DNA from: Bacteroidota bacterium | GTDB lineage: Bacteria > Bacteroidota > Rhodothermia > Rhodothermales > UBA10348 | Direction: 5' to 3' | NCBI GenBank assembly: GCA_029262835.1 | Contig: JAJCYQ010000046.1 | Span: forward strand, 1 to 64,000 | Length of the DNA stretch: 64,000 nt | Shown here: positions 21,250-30,714 of the stretch, piece after piece | Layout: each line of letters begins with the position of its first letter | Position numbering within the stretch: the stretch's first letter is position 1 | The notes under the pieces: model-generated | The model's database searches: none | What the model saw: only the letters and a program-made list of their open reading frames with translations | What the model was told of the DNA's origin: nothing | Translations under genes and position numbers: made by a program

Positions 21250-23103
21250 ATGCGAAAGCTCTCTTTTCTGCTTGTCCTGACCCTGGTAGCGGCCGGGTCA
21301 AATGCGGCGTTGGCCGCCGACACGGACCTCGTCCCTGAAACACACTACACGGTTTCGTTCGATGCCATTGCGCATCATGAAGCCCACGTCACCGCGACCT
21401 TCCGGGACGTTCCTGCGGGGGGAAGTCTCCATGTGACGATGAGTCGCAGTTCGCCGGGACGCTATGCCCTGCATGAGTTTGCAAAGAATGTGTACGATGT
21501 CCGCGCGGTCGATGGGGACGGCCGTCCGCTCACGGTCGAACGGACCGATCCGTTCAACTGGGAGGTGGAATCGAGGGGCGGCGATGTCATGCTTGCCTAC
21601 ACATTGTTCGCCGACCGCGCCGATGGAACCTATTCCGGATTCGACCGCACACAGGCCCACATGAACATGCCGGCAACGTTCATGTGGGCGCCCGATCTGT
21701 GGAATGCACCCGTCCGCGTTCGATTCAACCGCCCGGATCCATCATGGGATATTGCGACGCAGCTTTTCGAAACGGACCACCCGGACGTCTATACGGCGCC
21801 TGACATGGCCTATTTCATGGATTCTCCGACCGTGATTGCGTCCATGTCGTGGTACGAATGGGAAATCACAGACGGAGAGCGGGTCATTCCCTACCGGATT
21901 TCGCTGCGCCACGAAGGAACGGACGACGAAGGGCAGGCCTTTGCGCGCAACGTGGAGCAGATTGTCCGCGCCCAGCACCGGGTCTATGGCGAGATGCCGT
22001 CGTACGACAACGGGTCGTATACCTTTATTGTCGGCTATACGCCGTATGTCCATGGCGATGGCATGGAGCATCGTAATTCAACCATCGTGACGAGCACAAA
22101 TCCGCTCTCGTCCGATGGGCTGTCCAACCTGGGCACGATGTCGCACGAGTTTTTCCACCAGTGGAACGTGGAGCGTATCCGGCCGCGGGACCTGGAGCCG
22201 TTCGCATTCACGTCGACAAACCAGACCGATTTGCTGTGGTTTGCGGAAGGGTTCACAAGCTACTACACCGACCTGTCCATCCACAGGGCCGGTCTTTCTG
22301 ACCAGGCTGACTACGCGGCCGGACTGGCCGGGCGCATCAACGCGGTACTCGACAGTCCAGGCCGCATGCACCGCTCGGCAGCCGACATGAGTCGATGGGC
22401 GGCTTTCTCCGACCAGGGCAGTTTCCGGGACCCGATGAATACCGCCAATACGTTCATATCGTACTACACGTGGGGCAGCGCGCTGGGTCTCGGGCTGGAC
22501 CTCGCCCTGCGATCGGAGTACGACTCATCGGTCGATGCGCTCATGAGACATCTGTGGGAGTCGAAGGGCCGAACTGAAACGCCGATCACCTCGGCCGATC
22601 TGGAAGCCGCCCTGGCCGCCGTCTCGGGCAGCCGCTCGTTTGCCAGGGAGTTTTTTGACCGGTATGTCAACGGAAACGATGCCATGGACTATAAAGCGCT
22701 TCTGGGACGGGCCGGGCTGCTTCTGCGTCCGGTGGCGCCTGACGACTGGACACTTGGCGGCCGGCTGGTCGGTACGGACGGCGGCATCCAGGTGCGCGGA
22801 CCCGTGCTGGAAGGCGGGCCGCTCCACGCGGCCGGCGTGTCGGTGGGCGATGTCATCACGGAAATCGATGGGCGGCCTGTTTCGCACCCATCCTATATCG
22901 ATGCGCTCCTCGACACATGGGACGGCGAACGGGCCTTCAACCTCCAGGTGCAGTCTCGCGGTGTTGACGTAGTGGCCTTGCTGGTTCCGGCGAAACGCAC
23001 GGATCGTGAGGTCGTGCTCTATGAAGATGCGGGGCTGGATGTTACGCCGGAAATGCTCTCTCTCAGGAGTGCATGGCTTTGGCAGTTGGATACCGAACAT
23101 TGA
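21250..23103 (+). CDS. Secreted M61-family metallopeptidase with PDZ domain
   Basis: A 617-residue protein with a signal peptide (MRKLSFLLVLTLVAAG, cleavage near ALAAD). The beta-rich N-terminal domain of M61 enzymes follows (HYTVSFDAIAHHEAHVTATF). The catalytic domain has MSHEFFHQWNVERIRPRDLEP (HEXXH near residue 299) and the third ligand Glu in LWFAEGFTSYYTDL (about 333). The C-terminal PDZ domain is GPLHAAGVSVGDVITEIDGRP. The family includes glycyl aminopeptidases and acts outside the cytoplasm. The ATG at 21250 gives a clean signal peptide. It follows pdxH by 62 bp in the same direction. Confidence 0.9.
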   Translation: MRKLSFLLVLTLVAAGSNAALAADTDLVPETHYTVSFDAIAHHEAHVTATFRDVPAGGSLHVTMSRSSPGRYALHEFAKNVYDVRAVDGDGRPLTVERTDPFNWEVESRGGDVMLAYTLFADRADGTYSGFDRTQAHMNMPATFMWAPDLWNAPVRVRFNRPDPSWDIATQLFETDHPDVYTAPDMAYFMDSPTVIASMSWYEWEITDGERVIPYRISLRHEGTDDEGQAFARNVEQIVRAQHRVYGEMPSYDNGSYTFIVGYTPYVHGDGMEHRNSTIVTSTNPLSSDGLSNLGTMSHEFFHQWNVERIRPRDLEPFAFTSTNQTDLLWFAEGFTSYYTDLSIHRAGLSDQADYAAGLAGRINAVLDSPGRMHRSAADMSRWAAFSDQGSFRDPMNTANTFISYYTWGSALGLGLDLALRSEYDSSVDALMRHLWESKGRTETPITSADLEAALAAVSGSRSFAREFFDRYVNGNDAMDYKALLGRAGLLLRPVAPDDWTLGGRLVGTDGGIQVRGPVLEGGPLHAAGVSVGDVITEIDGRPVSHPSYIDALLDTWDGERAFNLQVQSRGVDVVALLVPAKRTDREVVLYEDAGLDVTPEMLSLRSAWLWQLDTEH

Positions 23104-23149
23104 GGCCGCCGGTGGGTTAAACGCGGACTGTCCATTTTTTGAGCCCCGC

Positions 23150-24232
23150 ATGTCACATGCCACCCTGTCCGACGTCCTGTCCTGCCTCCAAAAGGCTGAA
23201 AGCATAGCCATCACGGTGCACACCCGCCCGGATGGCGATGCCATTGGTTCCCAACTGGCGCTGGGCCGGTTCCTGGAGAAAAAGGGCAAAAAGGTGCTCA
23301 TGATCAATGCCGACCCGCCACCCTACAATCTGGACTGGCTGCCGGGGCGGGATCTGTTGGAGGAGTATGACGGCACAGTAGCTCAGCTCGACGCCCTGTC
23401 ACGGGCGGATGTACTCGTGGTGGCGGACACGAATTCGGAGGGCAGGATTGGCAAACATGGCGCGTTTTTCCGGCAGGGGCCAGGGACCAGTCTGCTCATA
23501 GACCACCACACGGACCCGGAATCATGGTTCGACATGGTGTATCGCCGTGAGTCGGCCTCCTCGACCGGGGAATTGATCTGGGAAATCATATCGGCCTGGG
23601 ATGCGGATGCGGTCGACGCCACGATCGCCACGTGTCTCTACACGGCCATCATGACCGACACCGGGTCATTCCGCTACTCGAATGTCACGCCGAAGCTGCA
23701 CCGGGACGTGGCCGACCTTATGGAGCGTGGAAGTCTGGATTCGTCCCACATCCACGCCGAGGTATATGACAAGCGGTCTCCCGAAGGCATGCGTCTCATG
23801 GGTCGCGTTCTCGAGACGCTGCGGCTTGACTTCGATGGACAGGTGGGCTCCATGATGGTCACCCGCACGGCGCTTGCCGATACGGGCGCCCCGTCGGAAG
23901 AAAGCGAGGGCATTGTAAATATGATTCTCTCGCTGGAGGGCGTACGAGTGGCACTGCTCTTCAAGGAGACGGAGAAAGGCACCAAGATCAGTTTCCGATC
24001 CAAGGCCAATGACCACGTGCACCAGTGGGCACAGGCACTCGGCGGTGGAGGACACCGCAATGCGTCGGGTGCTTTTGTGAACAAACCGCTCATGGAGACG
24101 GTCCGTCGGGCCATCGAACTGGCTCCCAAATTTCTCGACCTCCATCCTGAAGAGGAAGTGGGCTCAGAACACCTTTCCGACGAGGACGCGGCGTATTTGT
24201 CCGTACTCATGGATATGAAACAAAAAAATTGA
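23150..24232 (+). CDS. nrnA: DHH-family phosphoesterase, NrnA-like oligoribonuclease/pAp phosphatase
   Basis: A 360-residue cytoplasmic enzyme. DHH-family motifs are visible: ITVHTRPDGDAIGSQLALG near residues 22-40, VADTNS near 93, SLLIDHHTDPE near 118-128, and TGSFRYSNVT. The DHHA1 domain ends in KANDHVHQWAQALGGGGHRN and ASGAF. Family members degrade short RNA oligonucleotides and dephosphorylate 3'-phosphoadenosine 5'-phosphate. The start at 23150 is chosen because the fold begins just after it. Six bases separate its stop from the pepA ATG. Confidence 0.9.
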   Translation: MSHATLSDVLSCLQKAESIAITVHTRPDGDAIGSQLALGRFLEKKGKKVLMINADPPPYNLDWLPGRDLLEEYDGTVAQLDALSRADVLVVADTNSEGRIGKHGAFFRQGPGTSLLIDHHTDPESWFDMVYRRESASSTGELIWEIISAWDADAVDATIATCLYTAIMTDTGSFRYSNVTPKLHRDVADLMERGSLDSSHIHAEVYDKRSPEGMRLMGRVLETLRLDFDGQVGSMMVTRTALADTGAPSEESEGIVNMILSLEGVRVALLFKETEKGTKISFRSKANDHVHQWAQALGGGGHRNASGAFVNKPLMETVRRAIELAPKFLDLHPEEEVGSEHLSDEDAAYLSVLMDMKQKN

Positions 24233-24237
24233 CTCGC

Positions 24238-25731
24238 ATGAAAGTATCAGTATCGACCATTGCTCTGTCCGAGTTGGACGTGGACCTGCTCGTTGTACCG
24301 GCGACTGAAGAACAATCCGGTGACGGTCTGGAAACCCTCGTTGCATCGTTTGGCTATGCCGTTGTGCGGGCGCGCACTGATTTTTCCGGTGAAGCCGGCG
24401 AAACCATGATCGTGTACCCGGACAAGGGTACAGCCAAACGCCTGCTTGTCGTCGGACTGGGCGAATCCATGGACGTCACAGCCGAGCGCCTGCGCCAGGC
24501 GGCTGCCGTGGGAGCGGGAGTGGCCATGAGGACACGCTCCGAGACGGTCGGCATCGGCGTGCCGGAGCTGGATCTGGACGGGGATATGGCGTCCCAGGCG
24601 CTGGTTGAAGGCTTCATGCTGGGGTCCTACCGGTTCACGCGCTACCGTACGGATGTGTCGGAAGATGACGGTCCGCAGCGCCTCGTCATTCAGACCGAGG
24701 AGCAGGACAAACTGGTTCGTCGCGGTGCCGATCGTGGGCGTATCGTGTCCGAGGCCGTTTTTTCGGCGCGTGACCTGATCAACATGTCGCCCAACGACAA
24801 GACGCCTGTTCTCCTCTCGAGGGCCATTGAGAAATCAGGCAAGAAAAACGGGTTCGAGGTCTCGGTATGGGACAAGGAACTGATAGAAGAGGAAGGCATG
24901 GGTGGCCTTCTGGCGGTGAACATGGGATCCCAGGATCCGCCTACGTTCAACGTGCTCGAGTTCAAACCTGAGAACGCCCGGAACGAGCGCCCGCTGGTAC
25001 TGGTCGGGAAGGGCATTGTATATGATACCGGCGGTCTGTCGCTGAAGCCTACGAAAGACTCCATGGACTACATGAAGTCAGACATGTCCGGAGCGGCCGC
25101 TGTTATTGGAGCGTTCGAGGCCATTGCCAAGATGGATCTGCCCATCCACGTGGTGGGCCTGATCCCGGCAACTGACAACAGACCTGGCGAGCGGGCCTAC
25201 GTCCCGGGAGATGTCATTAAAATGCACTCGGGCGCCACGGTCGAGGTGCTGAACACAGATGCGGAAGGCCGCATGGTACTCGCCGATGCGCTCTCGTACG
25301 CCGCCAATTTTTCGCCGGATCTGGTTATCGATATCGCTACGCTCACGGGTTCGGCGGCCGTTGCCATGGGCGACCAGGCGGCTCCCATCCTGACGACGCT
25401 CAATTCAAAGGCAGGGGAGCGCATAGAGTCCATGGTCAGGGCCGGCGAAGCATCGGGCGATCGCGTGCATCCACTGCCCATGTACGACGAGTACAAAGAA
25501 CAGCTCAAGTCCGAGGTGGCCGATCTCAAGAATGTGGGTGGCCGCGAAGGTGGCTGTATTACCGCCGCCAAGTTCCTGGAGCATTTCGTGGACTACCCAT
25601 GGGTGCATGTCGACATAGCAGGTGTGGCCTTTACGCACAAGACGCGGCCGTATCGTCCCATTGGGGGAACCGGATTTGGCGTGCGCCTTCTGGTAGAGTT
25701 CATGCGCGCCTACGCGGAGTCGAAGCGGTGA
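24238..25731 (+). CDS. pepA: Leucyl aminopeptidase (M17)
   Basis: A 497-residue cytosolic di-metal aminopeptidase. The active-site region starts LVLVGKGIVYDTGGLSLKP (Lys and Asp ligands, about 257-275). It continues DYMKSDMSGAAAVIGAFEA and has the M17 signature NTDAEGRMVLADALSYA at 339. Other blocks are TLTGSAAVAMG and PWVHVDIAGVAF. The N-terminal macro-like domain (LDVDLLVVPA ... KRLLVVGLGE) is present. A TTG at 24229 is in frame, but ATG 24238 is the better start. The length is normal. Confidence 0.96.
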   Translation: MKVSVSTIALSELDVDLLVVPATEEQSGDGLETLVASFGYAVVRARTDFSGEAGETMIVYPDKGTAKRLLVVGLGESMDVTAERLRQAAAVGAGVAMRTRSETVGIGVPELDLDGDMASQALVEGFMLGSYRFTRYRTDVSEDDGPQRLVIQTEEQDKLVRRGADRGRIVSEAVFSARDLINMSPNDKTPVLLSRAIEKSGKKNGFEVSVWDKELIEEEGMGGLLAVNMGSQDPPTFNVLEFKPENARNERPLVLVGKGIVYDTGGLSLKPTKDSMDYMKSDMSGAAAVIGAFEAIAKMDLPIHVVGLIPATDNRPGERAYVPGDVIKMHSGATVEVLNTDAEGRMVLADALSYAANFSPDLVIDIATLTGSAAVAMGDQAAPILTTLNSKAGERIESMVRAGEASGDRVHPLPMYDEYKEQLKSEVADLKNVGGREGGCITAAKFLEHFVDYPWVHVDIAGVAFTHKTRPYRPIGGTGFGVRLLVEFMRAYAESKR

Positions 25732-25732
25732 C

Positions 25733-26770
25733 ATGACGACGATGCCTGTCCGGATTGCCTGCACGCTCGGAGACCCCAACGGGATTGGTCCGGAAGTGGT
25801 CTTCCAGGCACTCCGGGATGAGTCGTTGTCTGTCTCTCAGACGCTGGAGTTCACGCTGATTGGCCCGGAATCTGTTCTTTCTGACGAATTCGGGGGCGCG
25901 GCCGTGTTGGCGGGCGAGGCCGAATGCGGCGGGCACCGTGTCAGGCTCATGGGTGTTGATGCCGGGCGCCGAGGGCAGGAGCCGTTGTTCGTGCGGCAGC
26001 CCGGCCAACTCATGGCGGAGGCCGGTAAACTTGCCATGCAGGCCGTTGAGATGGGCGTGGACCTGTGCCTGGCGGATGGCGCTGATGGCCTCGTCACGGC
26101 GCCGATTTCCAAGGAGGCCGTGCAATTGGGGGGCTACGAGGTTCCTGGCCACACCGAATTCCTGGCTGAAAGAACGCACGCTGACCACGTGACCATGATG
26201 CTCGTTTCAGGACGCCTGCGTGTTGCTGTGGTTACCGGACATATTCCGCTCGCGCGTGTCCCTGCGTCCCTGTCCCAGGAGTTCATTCTAGAGCACCTGC
26301 GGACCATCCATGCCGGCCTGCGACAGGATTTTGGCGTCTCGGATCCCCGTATTGCCGTACTGGGACTGAATCCACATGCGGGAGATGGCGGTGTGCTCGG
26401 CACGGAGGAGGACGCGATCGTGTCTCCGGCCGTCCGACGGGCATGCGCGGAAGGTATTGACGCGCGCGGCCCGCTGGCCGCTGATGGTTTTTTCGGTGCG
26501 CGTGGTCACGAGGAGGTGGATTGCGTCCTGGCCATGTACCACGATCAGGGATTGGCCCCATTCAAGGCACTCTCATTTGGTCAGGGCGTGAATGTGACGC
26601 TCGGGCTTCCCATTGTGCGTACGTCGCCCGATCACGGGACGGCGTTTGATATTGCCGGCACGGGCCGCGCCCGGGCAGGCAGCTTGATTGAGGCCATACG
26701 CACAGCCTGTCAGATGGTACGCGCACGGCGTGCTACTCCGTTAACCGCTACCAGGATTTCTGATCCATGA
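25733..26770 (+). CDS. pdxA: 4-hydroxythreonine-4-phosphate dehydrogenase
   Basis: This NAD-dependent dehydrogenase acts in the DXP-dependent route to pyridoxal phosphate. Diagnostic segments are ACTLGDPNGIGPEVVFQAL at the N-terminus, GLVTAPISKEAVQ, VPGHTEFLAERT (metal-binding His), NPHAGDGGVLGTEE and MYHDQGLAPFKALSFGQGVN. The end is LPIVRTSPDHGTAFDIAGTG. The 345-residue length is normal. It begins 1 bp after the pepA stop and overlaps the methyltransferase by 4 bp. With pdxH in the same block, B6 synthesis is partly clustered here. Confidence 0.96.
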   Translation: MTTMPVRIACTLGDPNGIGPEVVFQALRDESLSVSQTLEFTLIGPESVLSDEFGGAAVLAGEAECGGHRVRLMGVDAGRRGQEPLFVRQPGQLMAEAGKLAMQAVEMGVDLCLADGADGLVTAPISKEAVQLGGYEVPGHTEFLAERTHADHVTMMLVSGRLRVAVVTGHIPLARVPASLSQEFILEHLRTIHAGLRQDFGVSDPRIAVLGLNPHAGDGGVLGTEEDAIVSPAVRRACAEGIDARGPLAADGFFGARGHEEVDCVLAMYHDQGLAPFKALSFGQGVNVTLGLPIVRTSPDHGTAFDIAGTGRARAGSLIEAIRTACQMVRARRATPLTATRISDP

Positions 26771-27525
26771 TCAACGTAACCCCTTATTCCGTGCTTGCGC
26801 TGCTGTATGACGACGTCATGGACTACGTCGATTTTGAAGCGTGGGCCGACTACCTGGACCATGTGCTCGACGAGCATGGCAAGGAGCCAAGGACGGCGGC
26901 CGAACTGGCCTGCGGTACGGGACAGTTTGCCTGGCATTTCCTGGCGCGACGTGCCGTCGACTATACGGCCACCGATGGATCCCAGACCATGCTGGCGTGT
27001 GCCGACCGCCTTCTGGGCGAACGTGTGCGCGCCCTTTCGAATGTCCGCTTTCCCGGTACCGCTTTCACAGGTGCCCTCAAGGAGGGCGCACCATATGATG
27101 TGATGTTCCTGTTGTTCGATGGCGTGAACTACCTGTTGAAGGAGGAGGACGTAGTGGCTACGCTGCGCGAAGTTCGATCGCTGCTCTCGCCTGGCGGTGT
27201 CTTCATTTTCGATCAGTCGACGCCGGCCAACTCGATCAACAACGCCGATTTTTTTGAAGACGAGGGAGAATCGGACGCGGGCTCATGGCTTCGTCAGAGC
27301 ACATACGACGACATTGACCGCATTCACACGACCCGTTTTGAGCTGACGACGCCCGAGGGGACCTTCGAAGAGGTCCACCTGGAGCGTGCGTGGAACAAGG
27401 AAGACATGCAGCGCATGCTGGGCGAGGCTGGTCTTGACGTACTGGCGGCGTATGACGGTTTTTCGCTCGATCCTGCCGATGAGAGCGCCGAACGCATTCA
27501 CTGGGTGGTGGAGGCCCGCTCCTGA
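26767..27525 (+). CDS. Class I SAM-dependent methyltransferase
   Basis: A 252-residue protein with the Rossmann methyltransferase motifs: AELACGTGQFAWHFLARRAV (motif I, about 43-62), DYTATDGSQTMLACA (motif II), YDVMFLLFDGVNYLL (motif IV), and LLSPGGVFIFDQSTP. The N-terminal YSVLALLYDDVMDYVDFEAW matches a common uncharacterised methyltransferase group in Bacteroidota and Firmicutes. The substrate is unknown. It overlaps pdxA by 4 bp and ftsE by 1 bp, so it is translationally linked to both. Confidence 0.85.
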   Translation: MINVTPYSVLALLYDDVMDYVDFEAWADYLDHVLDEHGKEPRTAAELACGTGQFAWHFLARRAVDYTATDGSQTMLACADRLLGERVRALSNVRFPGTAFTGALKEGAPYDVMFLLFDGVNYLLKEEDVVATLREVRSLLSPGGVFIFDQSTPANSINNADFFEDEGESDAGSWLRQSTYDDIDRIHTTRFELTTPEGTFEEVHLERAWNKEDMQRMLGEAGLDVLAAYDGFSLDPADESAERIHWVVEARS

Positions 27526-28214
27526 TGATCGAATTCCGCGACGTTTCCATAGCCTGGCCTCTTCCGGATGGCGGTGAAAAACCCGTCCTGGAGGACGTCT
27601 CGTTCCGCGTGGAGCGCGGGGAGTTCGTTTACCTGGTCGGACCAACTGGTAGCGGGAAGTCTTCTCTGCTCAAACTGTTGTACAGAGATGCACGCCCGAC
27701 GAAAGGAGAAGTCCAGATTGCTGACTTCACGTGGGATGGCGGCGAGGCGACCGATACGCCGTATCTGAGACGGGCCATTGGCATTGTCTTCCAGGATTTC
27801 CAACTGCTTCCAGACCGGAATGTATTCGACAACGTGGCCTTCGCCCTGCACGTTACGGGCCGGTCTGGGAAGGACGTGAAAACGCGGGTTCTGCAGGTGC
27901 TTGCGCGTGTGGGCCTGACGCCCAAACAGCGCCGTTTCCCACACGAACTGTCGGGAGGTGAGCAGCAGCGCGTGGTCATAGCGCGTGCCATCGTGAACGA
28001 ACCATGGGTGGTCCTGGCCGACGAACCGACGGGAAATCTGGATCCAGGAGTGGCTTCGGAAATCCAGAAAGTGCTCGTGAGCCTGAATCAGCAGGGCATG
28101 ACCGTCATCATGGCCACGCACGATTACCGCCTGGTAAGACGATGGCCATCCAGGACACTCGCGGTACTGAATCGCCGCATTGTGGAAGTGGACCCGTCCA
28201 GCCTGAAGTCGTAA
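27525..28214 (+). CDS. ftsE: ABC ATPase, FtsE-like cell-division protein
   Basis: A 229-residue ATP-binding protein with Walker A GPTGSGKSSLLKLLYRDARP, the FtsE-type stretch RRAIGIVFQDFQLLPDRNVFDN, signature LSGGEQQRVVIARAI, Walker [14 protein letters not shown] and switch MATHDYRLV. The LLKLLYRDARPTKGEV and FQDFQLLPDRNV segments favour FtsE over LolD-like ATPases. FtsE works with FtsX to control peptidoglycan hydrolysis at the septum. FtsX is not adjacent, so the partner would have to be encoded elsewhere. The 1-bp overlap with the methyltransferase stop (TGATGA) shows coupling. Confidence 0.85.
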   Translation: MIEFRDVSIAWPLPDGGEKPVLEDVSFRVERGEFVYLVGPTGSGKSSLLKLLYRDARPTKGEVQIADFTWDGGEATDTPYLRRAIGIVFQDFQLLPDRNVFDNVAFALHVTGRSGKDVKTRVLQVLARVGLTPKQRRFPHELSGGEQQRVVIARAIVNEPWVVLADEPTGNLDPGVASEIQKVLVSLNQQGMTVIMATHDYRLVRRWPSRTLAVLNRRIVEVDPSSLKS

Positions 28215-28334
28215 TCCGTGCGCCGGTTCATCGCGACGCGTCTGGCAGTGGTTGCCCCCGGATGCGTCACAGGTTATATTCGACGGATATGATGTTTTCA
28301 TGAACCGCACCCAAACCCTCTACAGCAACATTCC

Positions 28335-30071
28335 ATGGATTTACTGGCGCACTACATCGATCTGATCAACCATTACCTGTCGCCTGTTCTGGTGGTGGGA
28401 CTTCTGGGCGCGGGTGCTTTTCTGACGCTCCGGCTTGGGTTCATCCAGCTTCGCCGTCTTGGACACGGTTTCGCCGTCACAACGGGTAAATACGATGACG
28501 ACGAGGAGCCCGGAGACGTGTCTCATTTCCAGGCGCTGACGACAGCCCTCTCGGCGACCGTCGGTATCGGAAACATTGCGGGTGTCGCGCTCGCCATTCA
28601 CTGGGGCGGGCCAGGTGCGCTCTTCTGGATGTGGGTAACCGCCGTGCTCGGCATGGCAACAAAGTTTTCCGAGGTTACGCTCGCGCAGCATTATCGTGTT
28701 GAAATGGAAGGTGGGCGCATGGCCGGCTCCGTGGCGGGCGGTCCCATGTATTACATTGAGCGGGGCATGAAAGACGTTTTCGGCTGGAACTGGAAGCCGG
28801 TAGCCCTCTTCTTCGCCTTCATGCTGATGATTACGTCGTTCATGACAGGCAACGCCATCCAGGCCAACACCATTGCCACACAGATGAGCGACACGTTTGG
28901 CATTGCCACGTGGGCTACGGGCCTTCTGACGGCAGGGATTGTTGGTTTCGTCATTATTGGCGGCATCAGCCGGATTGGACGCGTTACGAGCATTCTGGCA
29001 CCAGTCATGGCTGGGCTCTATGTACTGGCTGCGCTTACCATCCTGTTCATCAATTATGACGCCGTTCTGCCCGCTTTCGGTATGATTTTCACCGAGGCGT
29101 TCAACCCGACGGCGGGTGTGGCCGGAACGGGTGTCGGCGTTTTCATTTTCACGCTCCGCTACGGCGTGCAGCGTGGGCTTTTCTCGAACGAAGCGGGGCA
29201 GGGCTCAGCGCCCATTGCCCACTCGGCAGCCAAGACGGACGAGCCGGTATCCGAGGGTGTGGTGGCACTTCTTGAGCCGTTCATTGACACCATCGTGATC
29301 TGTACCATGACGGGTCTCGTGATTGTGCTCACGGGTGCCAACGTCGCCAAGGTGCCGACGCAGATTGGCCTGACGGATGGCAACGTCTCCTGGGTGGCCC
29401 CGCGCGAGACGGGCCGCATTGACATCGCCTTGCCGCCCGATGCCTACAAGATTGTGGACGGCGCGCCGACTGTTTCACTCGAGGAGCCACGCCTTGCCTA
29501 CTATGACGTGGCGGTAGACGAGTTCTTTGTAGATCCGGAGCAGCAAATGCGTTTTTCCGGCATCATCAATCCAGCGGAAGCCCGGGCCGTATCGGACGAC
29601 GGCACGGAGTACACGGTGCTTTACGGCAACGCCGTCCTGAACTCTTCGCCCATGACGTCGCTTGGTTTTGAGCGCGGACTGGATCCGATTGGCCTCGGCG
29701 CGTTCGGCAAGTATCTGGTACTGATTGCCGTATTCCTGTTTGCCATTTCAACGGCCATTTCCTGGAGTTATTACGGGGACAGGTGCGCGAACTACATCTG
29801 GGGCAAGAAAGCCATCGTGCCCTACAAGGTGGTTTTCCTGATATTCCACTTCATCGGGGCCGTCCTCGCGGTGACGACGATCTGGGACATCGGCGACGTA
29901 GCGCTTTCGCTCGTTACGCTACCCAACGTGATTACGCTCGTACTCCTCTCCGGTCTGCTCAAGAAAATCACTGACAGTTACTTTGAGCGTCAGCCGTGGC
30001 TCACGCAGCCTGGCCGAAAGAAGAAGACACCGGGTGCGGGCGGAGCGCCACGCACCGGGAACCCATCCTGA
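28335..30071 (+). CDS. Sodium:alanine symporter family (AGCS) transporter
   Basis: A 578-residue integral membrane protein. AGCS features include LRLGFIQLRRLGHGF, FQALTTALSATVGIGNIAGVA, AIHWGGPGALFWMWVTAVLGMATKFSEVTLAQHYR, GGPMYYIERG, and GLFSNEAGQGSAPIAHSAAKTDEPVSEG. It imports small neutral amino acids with sodium. An insertion of about 85-90 polar residues near residues 350-435 (from WVAPRETGRID to SSPMTSLGFERG) separates the last helices and makes the protein longer than typical family members. The gene begins after a 120-bp gap with a possible promoter (GGTTATATTCG near 28271). Confidence 0.9.
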   Translation: MDLLAHYIDLINHYLSPVLVVGLLGAGAFLTLRLGFIQLRRLGHGFAVTTGKYDDDEEPGDVSHFQALTTALSATVGIGNIAGVALAIHWGGPGALFWMWVTAVLGMATKFSEVTLAQHYRVEMEGGRMAGSVAGGPMYYIERGMKDVFGWNWKPVALFFAFMLMITSFMTGNAIQANTIATQMSDTFGIATWATGLLTAGIVGFVIIGGISRIGRVTSILAPVMAGLYVLAALTILFINYDAVLPAFGMIFTEAFNPTAGVAGTGVGVFIFTLRYGVQRGLFSNEAGQGSAPIAHSAAKTDEPVSEGVVALLEPFIDTIVICTMTGLVIVLTGANVAKVPTQIGLTDGNVSWVAPRETGRIDIALPPDAYKIVDGAPTVSLEEPRLAYYDVAVDEFFVDPEQQMRFSGIINPAEARAVSDDGTEYTVLYGNAVLNSSPMTSLGFERGLDPIGLGAFGKYLVLIAVFLFAISTAISWSYYGDRCANYIWGKKAIVPYKVVFLIFHFIGAVLAVTTIWDIGDVALSLVTLPNVITLVLLSGLLKKITDSYFERQPWLTQPGRKKKTPGAGGAPRTGNPS

Positions 30072-30703
30072 TGGACAGTGAAGGAGTACAGGTTGTGGAT
30101 CATCCGCTACTGCGGCGTGATCTGACCGTGCTGCGTGATAGAACCACGTCGCACGGACACTTTCGGCACATCCTGTCGGGCGCATCGTCCTATCTGGCCT
30201 ACGAGGCGCTCCGGTGTGTCCAGACGCGGCCCGTGTCCGTGCAGACGCCGCTGGAAGAAGCCGACGGGGTCACGCTGGACGAAACCGTCGTCGTCGTGCC
30301 CATACTGCGCGCCGGATTGGGCATGGTGGACGGATTCATCCGCTTTCTTCCTGAAGCCCGCGTGGGACACCTGGGCATGTACAGGGATGAGGCGACGCAC
30401 GAGCCCGTGGATTACTATTCCAACCTTCCAGACGGGCTGGAAGACGCACTCGTGGTCGTAGTCGATCCCATGCTCGCGACCGGCGGCAGTGCATCTTCCG
30501 CCATTTCGCACCTCAAAAAGGCGGGCGCGCGCCGGCTGCTGATGGTGTGCCTGGTTGCGGCACCGGAAGGTGTTCGAGCGCTGCGCTCGGCCCATCCGGA
30601 CGTCCAGATCGTGACGGCCGTCGTAGACCGGGAATTGGACGAGCATGCGTATATCCGGCCCGGACTGGGCGATGCGGGAGACCGCACCTACGGAACCCTT
30701 TGA
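30071..30703 (+). CDS. upp: Uracil phosphoribosyltransferase
   Basis: A 210-residue pyrimidine-salvage enzyme making UMP from uracil and PRPP. It has VQVVDHPLLRRDLTVLRD, SGASSYLAYEALR, VVVVPILRAGLGMVDGFIRF, the PRPP loop VVVVDPMLATGGSASSAISH, and a uracil-binding C-terminus AYIRPGLGDAGDRTYGT. The ATG shares its A with the symporter stop (TGATGG), so the two are coupled. With psuG at 4602, which releases uracil, it outlines a uracil recovery route. The link is inference. Confidence 0.95.
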   Translation: MDSEGVQVVDHPLLRRDLTVLRDRTTSHGHFRHILSGASSYLAYEALRCVQTRPVSVQTPLEEADGVTLDETVVVVPILRAGLGMVDGFIRFLPEARVGHLGMYRDEATHEPVDYYSNLPDGLEDALVVVVDPMLATGGSASSAISHLKKAGARRLLMVCLVAAPEGVRALRSAHPDVQIVTAVVDRELDEHAYIRPGLGDAGDRTYGTL

Positions 30704-30714
30704 CAACGAGCCCC

